Positions 1 through 5,449 of a DNA stretch of 8,256 nt are shown piece by piece. Numbering within the stretch: the stretch's first letter is position 1; each line of letters starts with the position of its first letter. Source of the stretch: Comamonadaceae bacterium (lineage in GTDB: Bacteria; Pseudomonadota; Gammaproteobacteria; Burkholderiales; Burkholderiaceae_C). Under the pieces are notes generated by a model that saw nothing but the letters and a program-made list of their open reading frames with translations, was not told the DNA's origin and did no database searches. The position numbers and the translations under genes are program-made. The stretch is from contig CANGZO010000099.1 of assembly GCA_947458305.1 (NCBI GenBank), positions 1 through 8,256 on the forward strand, given 5' to 3'.

Positions 1-94
1 CCCTCCAGCCACAGGTCATTGCCCCGCATCAAAGAGCACGCTTTTAGCCTCATGTGCTTGAATTGATTTTTGTCTGCAACCTCTTCCAAGTCAC

Positions 95-1126
95 ATGATC
101 AACGCACCCACCCAGCAAGCGCTTTTGGCCATCATGGTTCACGCCGCCATGGCCGATGGCGACAAGTCCCAAGCCGAGCGCGACTTTGTGCGCGACCTGT
201 CTTTGCAGCTCGACGAGCAAGGCGGCGCCAAGCAACTGGCGCAGGCTGTGCAGGCCGCGCTCTTGGGGCGTTTGTCGGCGCAGCAAGCCGCCGCGCAACT
301 GCAAGACCCGATGCACCGCCAACTGGCCTATGAATGGGCCACTGCGGTGTGCCACGCCGACGGCCTGTGCAGCCCGGCTGAAGAAGCGTTTTTGCAGCGC
401 CTCAAAACCGACCTGCAGCTGGGCAGCGCCGAGCCCGAGGCCAGCAGCTACACCCAAGCTTTGGCCCAAGCCGCTTATGCCGAAGAAGCTGCCGCACCAC
501 TGCACGCCCCGGCCGCGGCCGCGGTCGCCGTCTTGCCCAGCGCCATTGCCCCCCAGCCCAGTACACCCGCTGCCCCCACCACACCTGCTGCAGCCCCCGC
601 TGCACCCGCTGTGGACAACGCCGCCATCGACCGCTCCATCCTCAACTACGCCATCTTGAATGGCGCGCTGGAGTTGCTGCCCCAATCCTGGGCGTCGATG
701 GCCATCATTCCGCTGCAAATCAAAATGGTTTACCGCGTGGGCCAGGCCCATGGCGTGTCGCTCGACCAAGGCCACATCAAAGAGTTCATTGCGGCTGCGG
801 GCGTAGGCCTGACTTCGCAATACATCGAAGAATTTGGCCGCAAGCTGTTGGGCGGTTTGATCGGCAAGGCTGGCGGCAAGCTGCTGGGTGGTCTGACCAG
901 CCAAGCCACGGGCATGGCGTTTTCATTTGCCAGCACTTACGCGCTTGGCCATTTGGCCAAACGCTATTACGCAGGCGGTCGCGTGATGTCCACCGACTTG
1001 CTGCGCCAAACTTACCAAGGTCTTTTGGGCAGCGGCAAAACCCTGCAACAACAGCACTTGGGCGACATCCGGGCCCGCGCGTCCACGCTGGATGCAGGCG
1101 AAGTGATGCGCTTGGTCAGGGGCTGA
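95..1126 (+). CDS. TerB-like / DUF697-like two-domain protein
   Basis: The 343-residue product has an N-terminal TerB-like helical domain (about residues 5-108). It carries the paired acidic loops typical of that fold: ADGDKSQAE at 20-28 and ADGLCSPAEE at 88-97, probable metal-binding sites. An Ala/Pro-rich linker (about 128-175) joins it to a C-terminal domain (about 176-298) resembling DUF697, with the hydrophobic helix around 'IIPLQIKMVYRVGQAHG' (204-220) and a Gly-rich amphipathic stretch (about 247-290) that may touch the membrane. TerB-like domains occur in tellurite-resistance and stress-linked membrane assemblies; the exact role here is unknown. The ATG at 95 is the first in frame before the TerB domain, but no Shine-Dalgarno is visible. 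The gene stands alone, 79 bp before a toxin gene. Domain naming is from remembered family patterns, so function is left open. Confidence 0.85.
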   Translation: MINAPTQQALLAIMVHAAMADGDKSQAERDFVRDLSLQLDEQGGAKQLAQAVQAALLGRLSAQQAAAQLQDPMHRQLAYEWATAVCHADGLCSPAEEAFLQRLKTDLQLGSAEPEASSYTQALAQAAYAEEAAAPLHAPAAAAVAVLPSAIAPQPSTPAAPTTPAAAPAAPAVDNAAIDRSILNYAILNGALELLPQSWASMAIIPLQIKMVYRVGQAHGVSLDQGHIKEFIAAAGVGLTSQYIEEFGRKLLGGLIGKAGGKLLGGLTSQATGMAFSFASTYALGHLAKRYYAGGRVMSTDLLRQTYQGLLGSGKTLQQQHLGDIRARASTLDAGEVMRLVRG

Positions 1127-1193
1127 TTTTCTAAGCGCGCCATGAATGCCGTGACTTAAAGCAACGAACATCATTAGACCAATTTTTTGCTAG

Positions 1194-1199
1194 TACAAT
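1194..1199 (+). promoter_or_regulatory. -10-like box of the RelE/BrnA-type module
   Basis: TACAAT lies 6 nt before the toxin ATG. No convincing -35 is seen at 16-18 bp. If this is the -10, transcription would begin at or next to the start codon, giving a leaderless message; no Shine-Dalgarno is present to contradict that. A 7-bp direct repeat GTTCACG (1208-1214 and 1215-1221) overlaps the start of the gene and could be part of an autoregulatory site, though it also encodes protein. Confidence 0.4.
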
Positions 1200-1205
1200 T
1201 AATTC

Positions 1206-1517
1206 ATGTTCACGGTTCACGAGACCCCAGACTTCATCGCTTGGTCAGCCAAGGTCTGGACTGATTCAGAACGGTTCGAGTTCATCGCCTGGATCAGCGA
1301 AAACCCAACGGCTGGGGACGTGATTCCTGGGGCTGGCCCATTGCGCAAAGTGCGGTGGACGCGCCAGGGCATGGGCAAGAGCGGCGGTGCCAGGGTGATC
1401 TATTTCAACCGCTTGGCCAGCGGAGAGATTGTTCTTTTGTTGGTGTACGCCAAAGCCAAGTTTGACAACCTTAGACCTGAACTGCTGCTGAAACTGAAGG
1501 AGCGATTCGATGCCTAA
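1206..1517 (+). CDS. RelE/HigB-like toxin of a type II toxin-antitoxin pair
   Basis: The 103-residue protein matches the RelE-superfamily HigB-like pattern: 'GDVIPGAGPLRKVRW' (37-51), then 'GMGKSGGARVIYF' (55-67), then a hydrophobic strand 'IVLLLVYAKAKFDNL' (75-89) and a Lys-rich C-terminal helix. Known family members are ribosome-dependent mRNA endonucleases; the basic residues R47, K48, R50, K58 and R63 are the visible candidates for RNA contact. The length is usual for the family. It is followed immediately by an antitoxin gene whose ATG lies inside the end of this frame (8-bp overlap), which supports translational coupling. The ATG at 1206 is preceded by an AT-rich stretch without a Shine-Dalgarno. 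It is probably a chromosomal toxin kept silent by its partner and autoregulated by the complex. Confidence in the family is high; the RNA target is not inferable. Confidence 0.9.
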   Translation: MFTVHETPDFIAWSAKVWTDSERFEFIAWISENPTAGDVIPGAGPLRKVRWTRQGMGKSGGARVIYFNRLASGEIVLLLVYAKAKFDNLRPELLLKLKERFDA

Positions 1518-1824
1518 ATCCAAAACCACTCAAGCTCCCTCTGTGGACCCCGAAATGCTCGAATTTGAAGCGGCTTTGCTGCGCTCAGTCGATCAGGCAC
1601 TCAAGGGTGAACTGGCAGCGAGCCACACGCCTCAAACGATTCGGGCGCGTGGCGCAGGGCGCCCCGTTGGCAGCGTCAAGTCAGACCGAAAAGTGCCCAC
1701 CACCATTCGTTTGTCGCCCGAGGTCTCTTCGGCTTTTCGTGCCACAGGTCACGGTTGGCAGACGCGCATTGATGCTGCGCTCAAAGACTGGCTTCGCACA
1801 CATTCACCCTCGGCTGAAGCATGA
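1510..1824 (+). CDS. BrnA-like antitoxin paired with RelE/HigB-like toxin
   Basis: The 104-residue protein overlaps the toxin gene by 8 bp. An AAGGAG at 1497-1502, 7 nt before the ATG and inside the toxin frame, is a good ribosome binding site. The C-terminal half reads 'KVPTTIRLSPEVSSAFRATG' (61-80) followed by 'HGWQTRIDAALKDWL' (81-95). This is the BrnA-type ribbon-helix-helix pattern: a short beta strand with 'TTIRLS', then two helices with GxGWQTRI-AAL. The N-terminal half has 'FEAALLRSVDQALKGE' (19-34), an acidic/amphipathic segment likely to wrap the toxin. The middle (about 45-60, RARGAGRPVGSVKSDR) is basic and low in complexity. It should bind DNA as a dimer and repress its own operon. 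BrnA normally pairs with BrnT; here the neighbour is instead HigB/RelE-like with its RKVRW and GKSGGARV motifs, which makes the pairing notable. Confidence 0.85.
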   Translation: MPKSKTTQAPSVDPEMLEFEAALLRSVDQALKGELAASHTPQTIRARGAGRPVGSVKSDRKVPTTIRLSPEVSSAFRATGHGWQTRIDAALKDWLRTHSPSAEA

Positions 1825-1931
1825 AATTGAGTCAAACCACGCCCTGCACCCGCAGGTGTGCGCCAGCGGACCAACGGCCTGGCCCCCATTTGCTTTAATG
1901 CCCCATCACACCTTTTTGCAAGCGAGCTTTT

Positions 1932-2504
1932 ATGCGTTGGCTTTTTTCTGTCTTGTTTCTTTTTTGTGGAGCCGCCATGGCCGTTGAAGAACCGCGTTAC
2001 ACCGTGCTGGTCTCTGAGCCCCCTTTTGAGGTGCGCCGCTACGCCGCGTTCACTGTGGCGCAGACCCAAATCAGTGGCGACTTTGACGCGGCCAGCCGCA
2101 ATGGCTTTCGGCGCATCGCGTCTTATATTTTTGGTGACAACGTCCAAGCCGAGGTGGGCGCTCAGCGCAAAATTTCGATGACGGCGCCTGTCACCGTCGC
2201 CCCCGATTCAGAAGGCTGGCGAGTGCATTTTGTGATGCCTGCCGCCGAAAGCATGCAGACCTTGCCCAAGCCACTGAACCCCCAGATTCAGCTGCGCCCT
2301 GTGGCCGAGCACGAGACGGTGGCCGTGCGCTTTAGCGGCTTCACCACACAAGCGAGCATCCAGGAGCAGACCGAACGCCTGCGGGCTTGGGCGCAAGCTC
2401 GCCAACTCAAGCTCAGTCCCACGGCCCAGGTGGCCCGCTACGACGATCCGTTCACCTTGCCGTGGAACCGGCGCAACGAGATCTTGATTGACTTGTTGCC
2501 CTGA
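1932..2504 (+). CDS. SOUL-family haem-binding-like protein, exported
   Basis: The 190-residue product starts with a signal peptide: R2, a hydrophobic core 'WLFSVLFLFCGA' (3-14), and a likely cleavage after AMA at 15-17. The mature part follows the SOUL/HBP pattern: 'YTVLVSEPPFEVRRY' (23-37), 'GFRRIASYIFGDN' (58-70), the hallmark 'KISMTAPV' (80-87), and the C-terminal 'YDDPFTLPWNRRNEI' (170-184). SOUL proteins in animals bind haem or porphyrins; bacterial members are mostly uncharacterised, so periplasmic tetrapyrrole or other hydrophobic-ligand binding is only a family-based guess. The single Cys at 12 is not in a convincing lipobox. The ATG at 1932 is chosen because it gives the complete signal peptide; the ribosome binding site is weak. 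The gene lies alone between the toxin-antitoxin pair and the HNH gene, with 107 bp upstream in which no clear promoter was found. Confidence 0.9.
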   Translation: MRWLFSVLFLFCGAAMAVEEPRYTVLVSEPPFEVRRYAAFTVAQTQISGDFDAASRNGFRRIASYIFGDNVQAEVGAQRKISMTAPVTVAPDSEGWRVHFVMPAAESMQTLPKPLNPQIQLRPVAEHETVAVRFSGFTTQASIQEQTERLRAWAQARQLKLSPTAQVARYDDPFTLPWNRRNEILIDLLP

Positions 2505-2515
2505 TGTCCTGAAAG

Positions 2516-2539
2516 GCGCCGGGCTCAATCGCCCGGTGC
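2516..2539 (+). terminator. GC-rich stem-loop after the SOUL gene
   Basis: GCGCCGGGC (2516-2524) pairs with GCCCGGTGC (2531-2539), nine pairs including one G-U, around a TCAATC loop, beginning 11 bp after the stop codon. There is no following T-run, so it may be an RNA 3'-end stabiliser or weak attenuator rather than a full intrinsic terminator. Confidence 0.35.
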
Positions 2540-2599
2540 AGCCTGCGCTCAGGGTGGTCTGTTGTAGCCTTGGAAGATGGTCAACACAGTCTTTCAGCC

Positions 2600-2956
2600 A
2601 TGACGGGGCGCATTCGCAAAAAGCTCATTCAAGCCCAGCTTGAAGCCTTGCCCGCACCGCGCAGTGGCGACGTGCTGTGCCCGCTGTGCGAGCGGCCTGT
2701 TCCGCCCAGCCAACAAGATGCGCACCACCTGGTGCCCAAGTCACATGGGGGCGCGCACACCGTGCTGCTTCACCGCATTTGCCACCGCCAGATCCATGCG
2801 CTGTTCACCGAGACCGAATTGGCCCGCACCTATGCCACGGTCGAAGCCTTGAAGCGGCCCGAAGAGATGGCCCGGTTCATCCGGTGGGTGCAAACCAAAC
2901 CCGACGCGTTTTTTGAAAAAAGCCGCAAGAGCCAACGGCTCAAAAGCAGGGGCTGA
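2600..2956 (+). CDS. Small HNH endonuclease-like protein
   Basis: From the ATG at 2600 this is 118 residues. A zinc-knuckle-like 'CPLCERPVP' (27-35) is followed by 'DAHHLVPKSHGG' (40-51), the beta-beta strand of an HNH domain with the catalytic-type His pair H42-H43. Then comes 'LHRICHRQIHALF' (57-69), which supplies C61, H62 and H66; C27, C30 and C61 with a His are plausible zinc ligands. The C-terminal part is helical and basic ('FFEKSRKSQRLKSRG'). The position of the usual central Asn is not obvious, so activity cannot be assumed. A TTG start at 2570 would add ten unconserved-looking residues; ATG is preferred, although neither start has a good Shine-Dalgarno. No restriction methylase or phage gene is adjacent, so this is probably a housekeeping-type or orphan HNH protein. 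It converges with the flavoprotein gene at a 6-bp gap. Confidence 0.82.
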   Translation: MTGRIRKKLIQAQLEALPAPRSGDVLCPLCERPVPPSQQDAHHLVPKSHGGAHTVLLHRICHRQIHALFTETELARTYATVEALKRPEEMARFIRWVQTKPDAFFEKSRKSQRLKSRG

Positions 2957-2962
2957 AAGCAT

Positions 2963-3538
2963 TCAGGGCGTGAGCCAATCCCAAATGTTGGCGCTCAGCT
3001 GCGCCCGGCGGTGACCTTCGCGCGACAACTCCAGCCAGTCCATCTGCAGGACCTGCGCATGCAGCACGGCAAAGCTGTGTGTGGGCGCGGGGGCATTGGC
3101 CTTGGCTGCATCTGCCGTGCCACTGCTGGGTGGCAACACCGCACCCGGCGGCAGTGGCGACAAATAATCACCCGCAGCCGCCGACTGTTTGACCCCTTGC
3201 CAAAGCGCCTCGACCTCTGGGCCAGAAGTGATGACCGAGCAGGTCACCCGCACCCGCAATTGCCAGCTCAAACGGGCACTCCAAAACACCAGCATCGCTG
3301 AAGCTTGAGCCTGCAGTTGGGCCACTTTGGGGCTGCGGCTGTCGGTGTAAAAAGTCAGCTGCCCGGCTACGGCGTCTACCTGCCGCAGCACCACGGTGCG
3401 TGCATCGGGCAAGCCGTCCGCATCGGCAGAGGCCAGCACTGGCGTGCGCCATTCGTGGTGCCGGTCCAGACTGGCACGGCCCAGCTCTTTCCAAATTTGC
3501 GGGCGAATTTCTTCGGGCGTTTGCAGGTGGATTTTCAT
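2963..3538 (-). CDS. Pyridoxamine 5'-phosphate oxidase-family FMN-binding protein
   Basis: The 191-residue protein has the split-barrel flavin-binding pattern of the PNPOx family: 'DARTVVLRQVD' (45-55), 'FYTDSRSPKVAQL' (63-75, the FMN phosphate-binding segment), 'AMLVFWSARLSWQLRV' (81-96), and a C-terminal 'DWLELSREGHRRAQL' (167-181) ending in W-x-x-W-L-x-P-like residues. A Pro/Ala-rich insertion lies at about 128-152. It may use FMN on a pyridoxamine-like or other substrate, but it is not assigned to pdxH. The start at 3538 gives the typical N-terminus 'MKIHLQTPEEIRPQIW'; a GTG at 3616, just after the cho stop, would add 26 residues encoded partly by a short tandem repeat and is less likely. 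It lies 84 bp after cho on the same strand, so it may share the SOS transcript or have its own promoter. Confidence 0.85.
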   Translation of the reverse strand: MKIHLQTPEEIRPQIWKELGRASLDRHHEWRTPVLASADADGLPDARTVVLRQVDAVAGQLTFYTDSRSPKVAQLQAQASAMLVFWSARLSWQLRVRVTCSVITSGPEVEALWQGVKQSAAAGDYLSPLPPGAVLPPSSGTADAAKANAPAPTHSFAVLHAQVLQMDWLELSREGHRRAQLSANIWDWLTP

Positions 3539-3554
3539 GATGATGGGGTTGGGG

Positions 3555-3584
3555 TGCGTTGGATTGCGTTGGATTGCGCTGGGT
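3555..3584. repeat. 10-bp tandem repeat upstream of the flavoprotein gene
   Basis: TGCGTTGGAT occurs twice in direct succession (3555-3564, 3565-3574), followed by a degenerate third unit TGCGCTGGGT (3575-3584). It sits in the gap between cho and the flavoprotein start, about 17 bp before the ATG on the minus strand. It is too short for a minisatellite claim, but the 10-bp period is exact. Confidence 0.7.
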
Positions 3585-3622
3585 GGGAGCTTCAACCGAA
3601 TGCTCTGACGTGTCACTCGGGT

Positions 3623-4498
3623 TCACAACAACACAATGTCCACACTTTGCGTGAGCACCGGGCGGCACAAAATCTTGTAGCCATCGGCATCAAAATAGGC
3701 CGCCACTTGGCTGGCGGTTTGGCTCAGCTGGCGGGCGGCTTCGGGGGTGGGGGCGCTGCCCAAGTAGCACCAGTGCTTCACGACGTGGATTTGCGTGAAT
3801 TCGCCATCGCGCTCGACCAAACCCACCGCACCCGGGTAGGGCCAGCATTCCACACGCAGCGCCAGCAGGCTGCTGAACAAACGCTCGCGGTGCGTCTCAG
3901 GGCTTTCGTCGCCCCGGCACACGCCCGCACATTGGCGAATCGCGGCCCTGAAGCAGGCTTTGCCGGGGGGCAGTTTTTCCAGGCCCAGCGGGCCGTAGCA
4001 CAGCTTGTTTTGGTCGGCGATGGCGCGCAGCGCATCCAGCGCAGCGTGGCGGCTGGCGTACAGGCCATACAGCTCGGGCTGGTTGGCAAAGTCGATGTCG
4101 CGGGCGTAGACCACTTGCGGCACCTCGCCCGTCATTTGCAGGCTGCACAGCTGTTGGTTACGGCGCAGTTTTTGGTTGAACAAGGGGTGCTGGGCCTTGA
4201 TCATTTGCGCCTCCAACAGCAGCGCCCCGATCTCGCCCGCCGTGCGGATGTGGCTGATGCGCTGAGTCTGGCGCAGCATGCGCGCCTCATCGGGCGTGCG
4301 CAGGTGCGACAGCAAGCGCGCGCGGATGTTGATGCTTTTGCCGATGTACAGCGGCAAGTCGCCCTCTTGGCCATGGAAGATGTAAACGCCCGCCCCGGTC
4401 GGCGCGTCTTCGATGGCTTCGCGCAGGTGCTGCGGGTATTCGTAGACTCGGCTTTCTTCAAAGTCGTCGCGGCGGTGGCGGGGGGAAATGGTGGCCAT
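3623..4498 (-). CDS. cho: Cho, UvrC-like excision-repair endonuclease
   Basis: The 291-residue product aligns along its length with E. coli Cho (295 aa) from memory. Shared stretches include 'YEYPQHLREAI', 'LLSHLRTPDEARMLRQTQ', 'TAGEIGALLLEA' and the C-terminal 'DGYKILC'. Cho makes the 3' incision in UvrB-marked DNA and is SOS-induced in E. coli. The GIY-YIG domain spans about 33-110: 'GVYIFHG' (37-43), 'YIGKSINIRARL' (51-62, with catalytic-type R59) and E96 as likely metal ligand. Cysteines C167, C182, C190 and C194 match the four-Cys pattern that holds an iron-sulphur cluster in UvrC. UvrC's second nuclease half and UvrB-contact region are absent, as expected for Cho. The ATG at 4498 lies 11 bp after the umuD-like stop codon; a longer in-frame start would read antisense-like residues through umuD and is rejected. 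It is co-transcribed with umuD under the LexA box. Confidence 0.95.
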   Translation of the reverse strand: MATISPRHRRDDFEESRVYEYPQHLREAIEDAPTGAGVYIFHGQEGDLPLYIGKSINIRARLLSHLRTPDEARMLRQTQRISHIRTAGEIGALLLEAQMIKAQHPLFNQKLRRNQQLCSLQMTGEVPQVVYARDIDFANQPELYGLYASRHAALDALRAIADQNKLCYGPLGLEKLPPGKACFRAAIRQCAGVCRGDESPETHRERLFSSLLALRVECWPYPGAVGLVERDGEFTQIHVVKHWCYLGSAPTPEAARQLSQTASQVAAYFDADGYKILCRPVLTQSVDIVLL

Positions 4499-4509
4499 GT
4501 CAGGGTCGA

Positions 4510-4977
4510 TCAAGTGGTGTGTTGGTGGATGGTCGCCACCACCACGCCCCAGACGTCCACACTTTGGCCGTCTTTGGGCACGATGTCGGGGTAGTCGGGG
4601 TGGGCCGCTTGCAGGCGCAGGCCTTGGGCATTCAGGCGCAGGGTTTTGCAGGTGAAGTCGCCATCGACCACGGCCAGCACGATCTGGCCGTCGGCCGGGG
4701 TGATGGCGCGGTCCACCAGCACCACCGAGCCGTCCAGGATGCCCGCATCGCGCATGCTTTCGCCGCGCACGCGGATGTAGAAGGTGGCCTGTGGGTGCTT
4801 GACCAGCTGCTGCATGAGGTCGATGCGCTCGACCTGATGGTCTTCGGCGGGCGACGGGAAACCCGCCGCAATGCTGGCGGGCAAGGCCTGCAGCCACCAG
4901 TTTCCGGGGGGCAGGGCTTGGGGGCTGTCTGGGGCGTACATAGGGAAAACGGTGGATGCAGGTGTGGCAATGGGCAT
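4510..4977 (-). CDS. umuD: UmuD-like self-cleaving S24 peptidase, SOS mutagenesis subunit
   Basis: The 155-residue protein matches E. coli UmuD: 'GFPSPAEDHQVERIDL' (39-54), 'HPQATFYIRVRGESM' (61-75), 'DGSVVLVDRAITPADGQIV' (82-100), 'VDGDFTCKTL' (104-113) and 'VWGVVV' (142-147). The catalytic pair is S74 and K111, the same 37-residue spacing as S60/K97 of E. coli. The RecA-stimulated cleavage site is A38-G39, where E. coli has Cys-Gly. UmuD' normally joins UmuC to form DNA polymerase V, but no umuC is present in the window. The start is uncertain: ATG 4977 lies only 7 bp from the LexA box, giving little or no leader; ATG 4941 (residue 13) would match the E. coli N-terminal length better; ATG 5019 has AGGAAG before it but would place the LexA box inside the gene. 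An upstream-promoter reading favours 4977 or 4941. cho follows after 11 bp. Confidence 0.9.
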   Translation of the reverse strand: MPIATPASTVFPMYAPDSPQALPPGNWWLQALPASIAAGFPSPAEDHQVERIDLMQQLVKHPQATFYIRVRGESMRDAGILDGSVVLVDRAITPADGQIVLAVVDGDFTCKTLRLNAQGLRLQAAHPDYPDIVPKDGQSVDVWGVVVATIHQHTT

Positions 4978-4984
4978 ATCAAAA

Positions 4985-5004
4985 TACTGTTTATATTTAC
5001 AGTA
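4985..5004. promoter_or_regulatory. LexA (SOS) box controlling umuD-cho
   Basis: TACTGTTTATATTTACAGTA contains a perfect CTGT-N8-ACAG core (4987-5002) with an AT-rich centre, matching the E. coli-type LexA operator, with outer TA/TA symmetry. It lies directly upstream of the umuD-like gene. Confidence 0.95.
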
Positions 5005-5019
5005 TACTGACCTCGTCAT
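4990..5019 (-). promoter_or_regulatory. Putative umuD-cho promoter overlapped by the LexA box
   Basis: On the minus strand, ATGACG (5019-5014) and TATAAA (4995-4990) are separated by 18 bp and could be the -35 and -10. The -10 lies inside the LexA box, so bound LexA would block RNA polymerase. The predicted start point is about 5 nt before the ATG at 4977, so the message would be nearly leaderless. Confidence 0.5.
5003..5008 (+). promoter_or_regulatory. Possible divergent -10 box at the LexA site
   Basis: TATACT (five of six bases of the consensus) reads rightward and overlaps the right edge of the LexA box. The matching -35 region at 16-18 bp is poor (best TCAAAA, 4979-4984). Together with the terminator at 5054-5087 it could define an RNA of about 75 nt. 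The support is suggestive only. Confidence 0.3.
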
Positions 5020-5053
5020 GCTTCCTGCAGTTGCCTGACATTTTTGTTGATTG

Positions 5054-5087
5054 ACGCCCCGGGCTTTGCGGCCCGGGGCGTTTTTTT
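5054..5087 (+). terminator. Strong intrinsic terminator, rightward
   Basis: CGCCCCGGGC (5055-5064) pairs perfectly with GCCCGGGGCG (5071-5080) around a TTTGCG loop, with an extra A-T pair and then seven T residues (5081-5087). The T-run is on the + strand only; the other side has no T-run for leftward transcripts. No + strand gene precedes it for more than 2 kb, since everything from 2963 to 4977 is on the minus strand, so the transcript it ends is unexplained. The gap from 4978 to 5155 otherwise holds only the LexA/promoter region. Confidence 0.85.
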
Positions 5088-5155
5088 GCCCAGTGATGTC
5101 GGACCCTCAAGGCCATGCGGGGCTCTGCGACTGTGAAGCCAGCCGACAGATGGAC

Positions 5156-5446
5156 TCACCCCGCTACCGGCTGCGCCACCAACTTCACGCCCAAGGCCTT
5201 GCACACGCGGGCGACGGTATCAAACCGAGGGCTGGCATCTGGACGAAGCGCTTTGTACAAAGCCTCGCGGCCGATGCCCGCGTCTTTCGCGATCTGTGTC
5301 ATGCCACGGGCACGGGCAATATCGCCCAAAGTGGCTGCCAACAGAGCAGGATCACCATCTTCCATCACCAAAGTCAGGTACTCGGCAATGCTTTCATCGT
5401 CTTGCAGCATCTCGGTGATGTCGAAGGGTCGGGTATGGGGTTTCAT
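5156..5446 (-). CDS. HigA-like antitoxin (putative addiction module antidote, HTH)
   Basis: The 96-residue protein is the usual length for the addiction-module antidote family. The N-terminus 'PFDITEMLQDDESIAEYL' (7-24) is the characteristic family segment. A helix-turn-helix lies at about 48-88 ('GMTQIAKDAGIGREALYKAL', 48-67, then 'PRFDTVARVCKALGVKL', 73-89). It should neutralise the toxin encoded just upstream and repress the shared promoter by binding the 20-bp palindrome at 5754-5773. AAGGAG lies 7 nt before the ATG at 5446 and is a good ribosome binding site, stronger than anything in front of the toxin, which favours antitoxin excess. The toxin stop codon is only 3 bp before its start. 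Downstream, before the 5054-5087 hairpin, 5088-5155 shows no terminator for this leftward operon. Confidence 0.9.
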   Translation of the reverse strand: MKPHTRPFDITEMLQDDESIAEYLTLVMEDGDPALLAATLGDIARARGMTQIAKDAGIGREALYKALRPDASPRFDTVARVCKALGVKLVAQPVAG

Positions 5447-5449
5447 GGT

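Noticed and set aside
50..904. A 284-codon minus-strand open frame opposite the TerB-like gene
   Set aside because: It is Gly/Gln/Leu-rich with no domain, and is antisense to the better frame with TerB-type repeats.
1838..1860. Possible terminator after the RelE/BrnA-type module (CACC-CGCA-GGTG)
   Set aside because: The stem is only four firm pairs and there is no T-run.
2570..2599. TTG start for the HNH-like protein
   Set aside because: It adds ten residues without family resemblance and has a badly spaced ribosome site; ATG 2600 is simpler, though not proven.
3305..4594. A 429-codon + strand open frame opposite cho
   Set aside because: cho matches its family along the full length on the minus strand; the opposite frame shows only mirrored composition.
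4499..4897. N-terminal extension of cho through the umuD region
   Set aside because: The extra residues are Arg/Pro/Gly-rich shadow of umuD in another frame; Cho homology begins near the ATG at 4498.
5097..5148. TGTCGG / CCGACA inverted repeat flanking a 40-bp stretch beyond the terminator
   Set aside because: Only six bases per arm at long distance; expected by chance in this composition.
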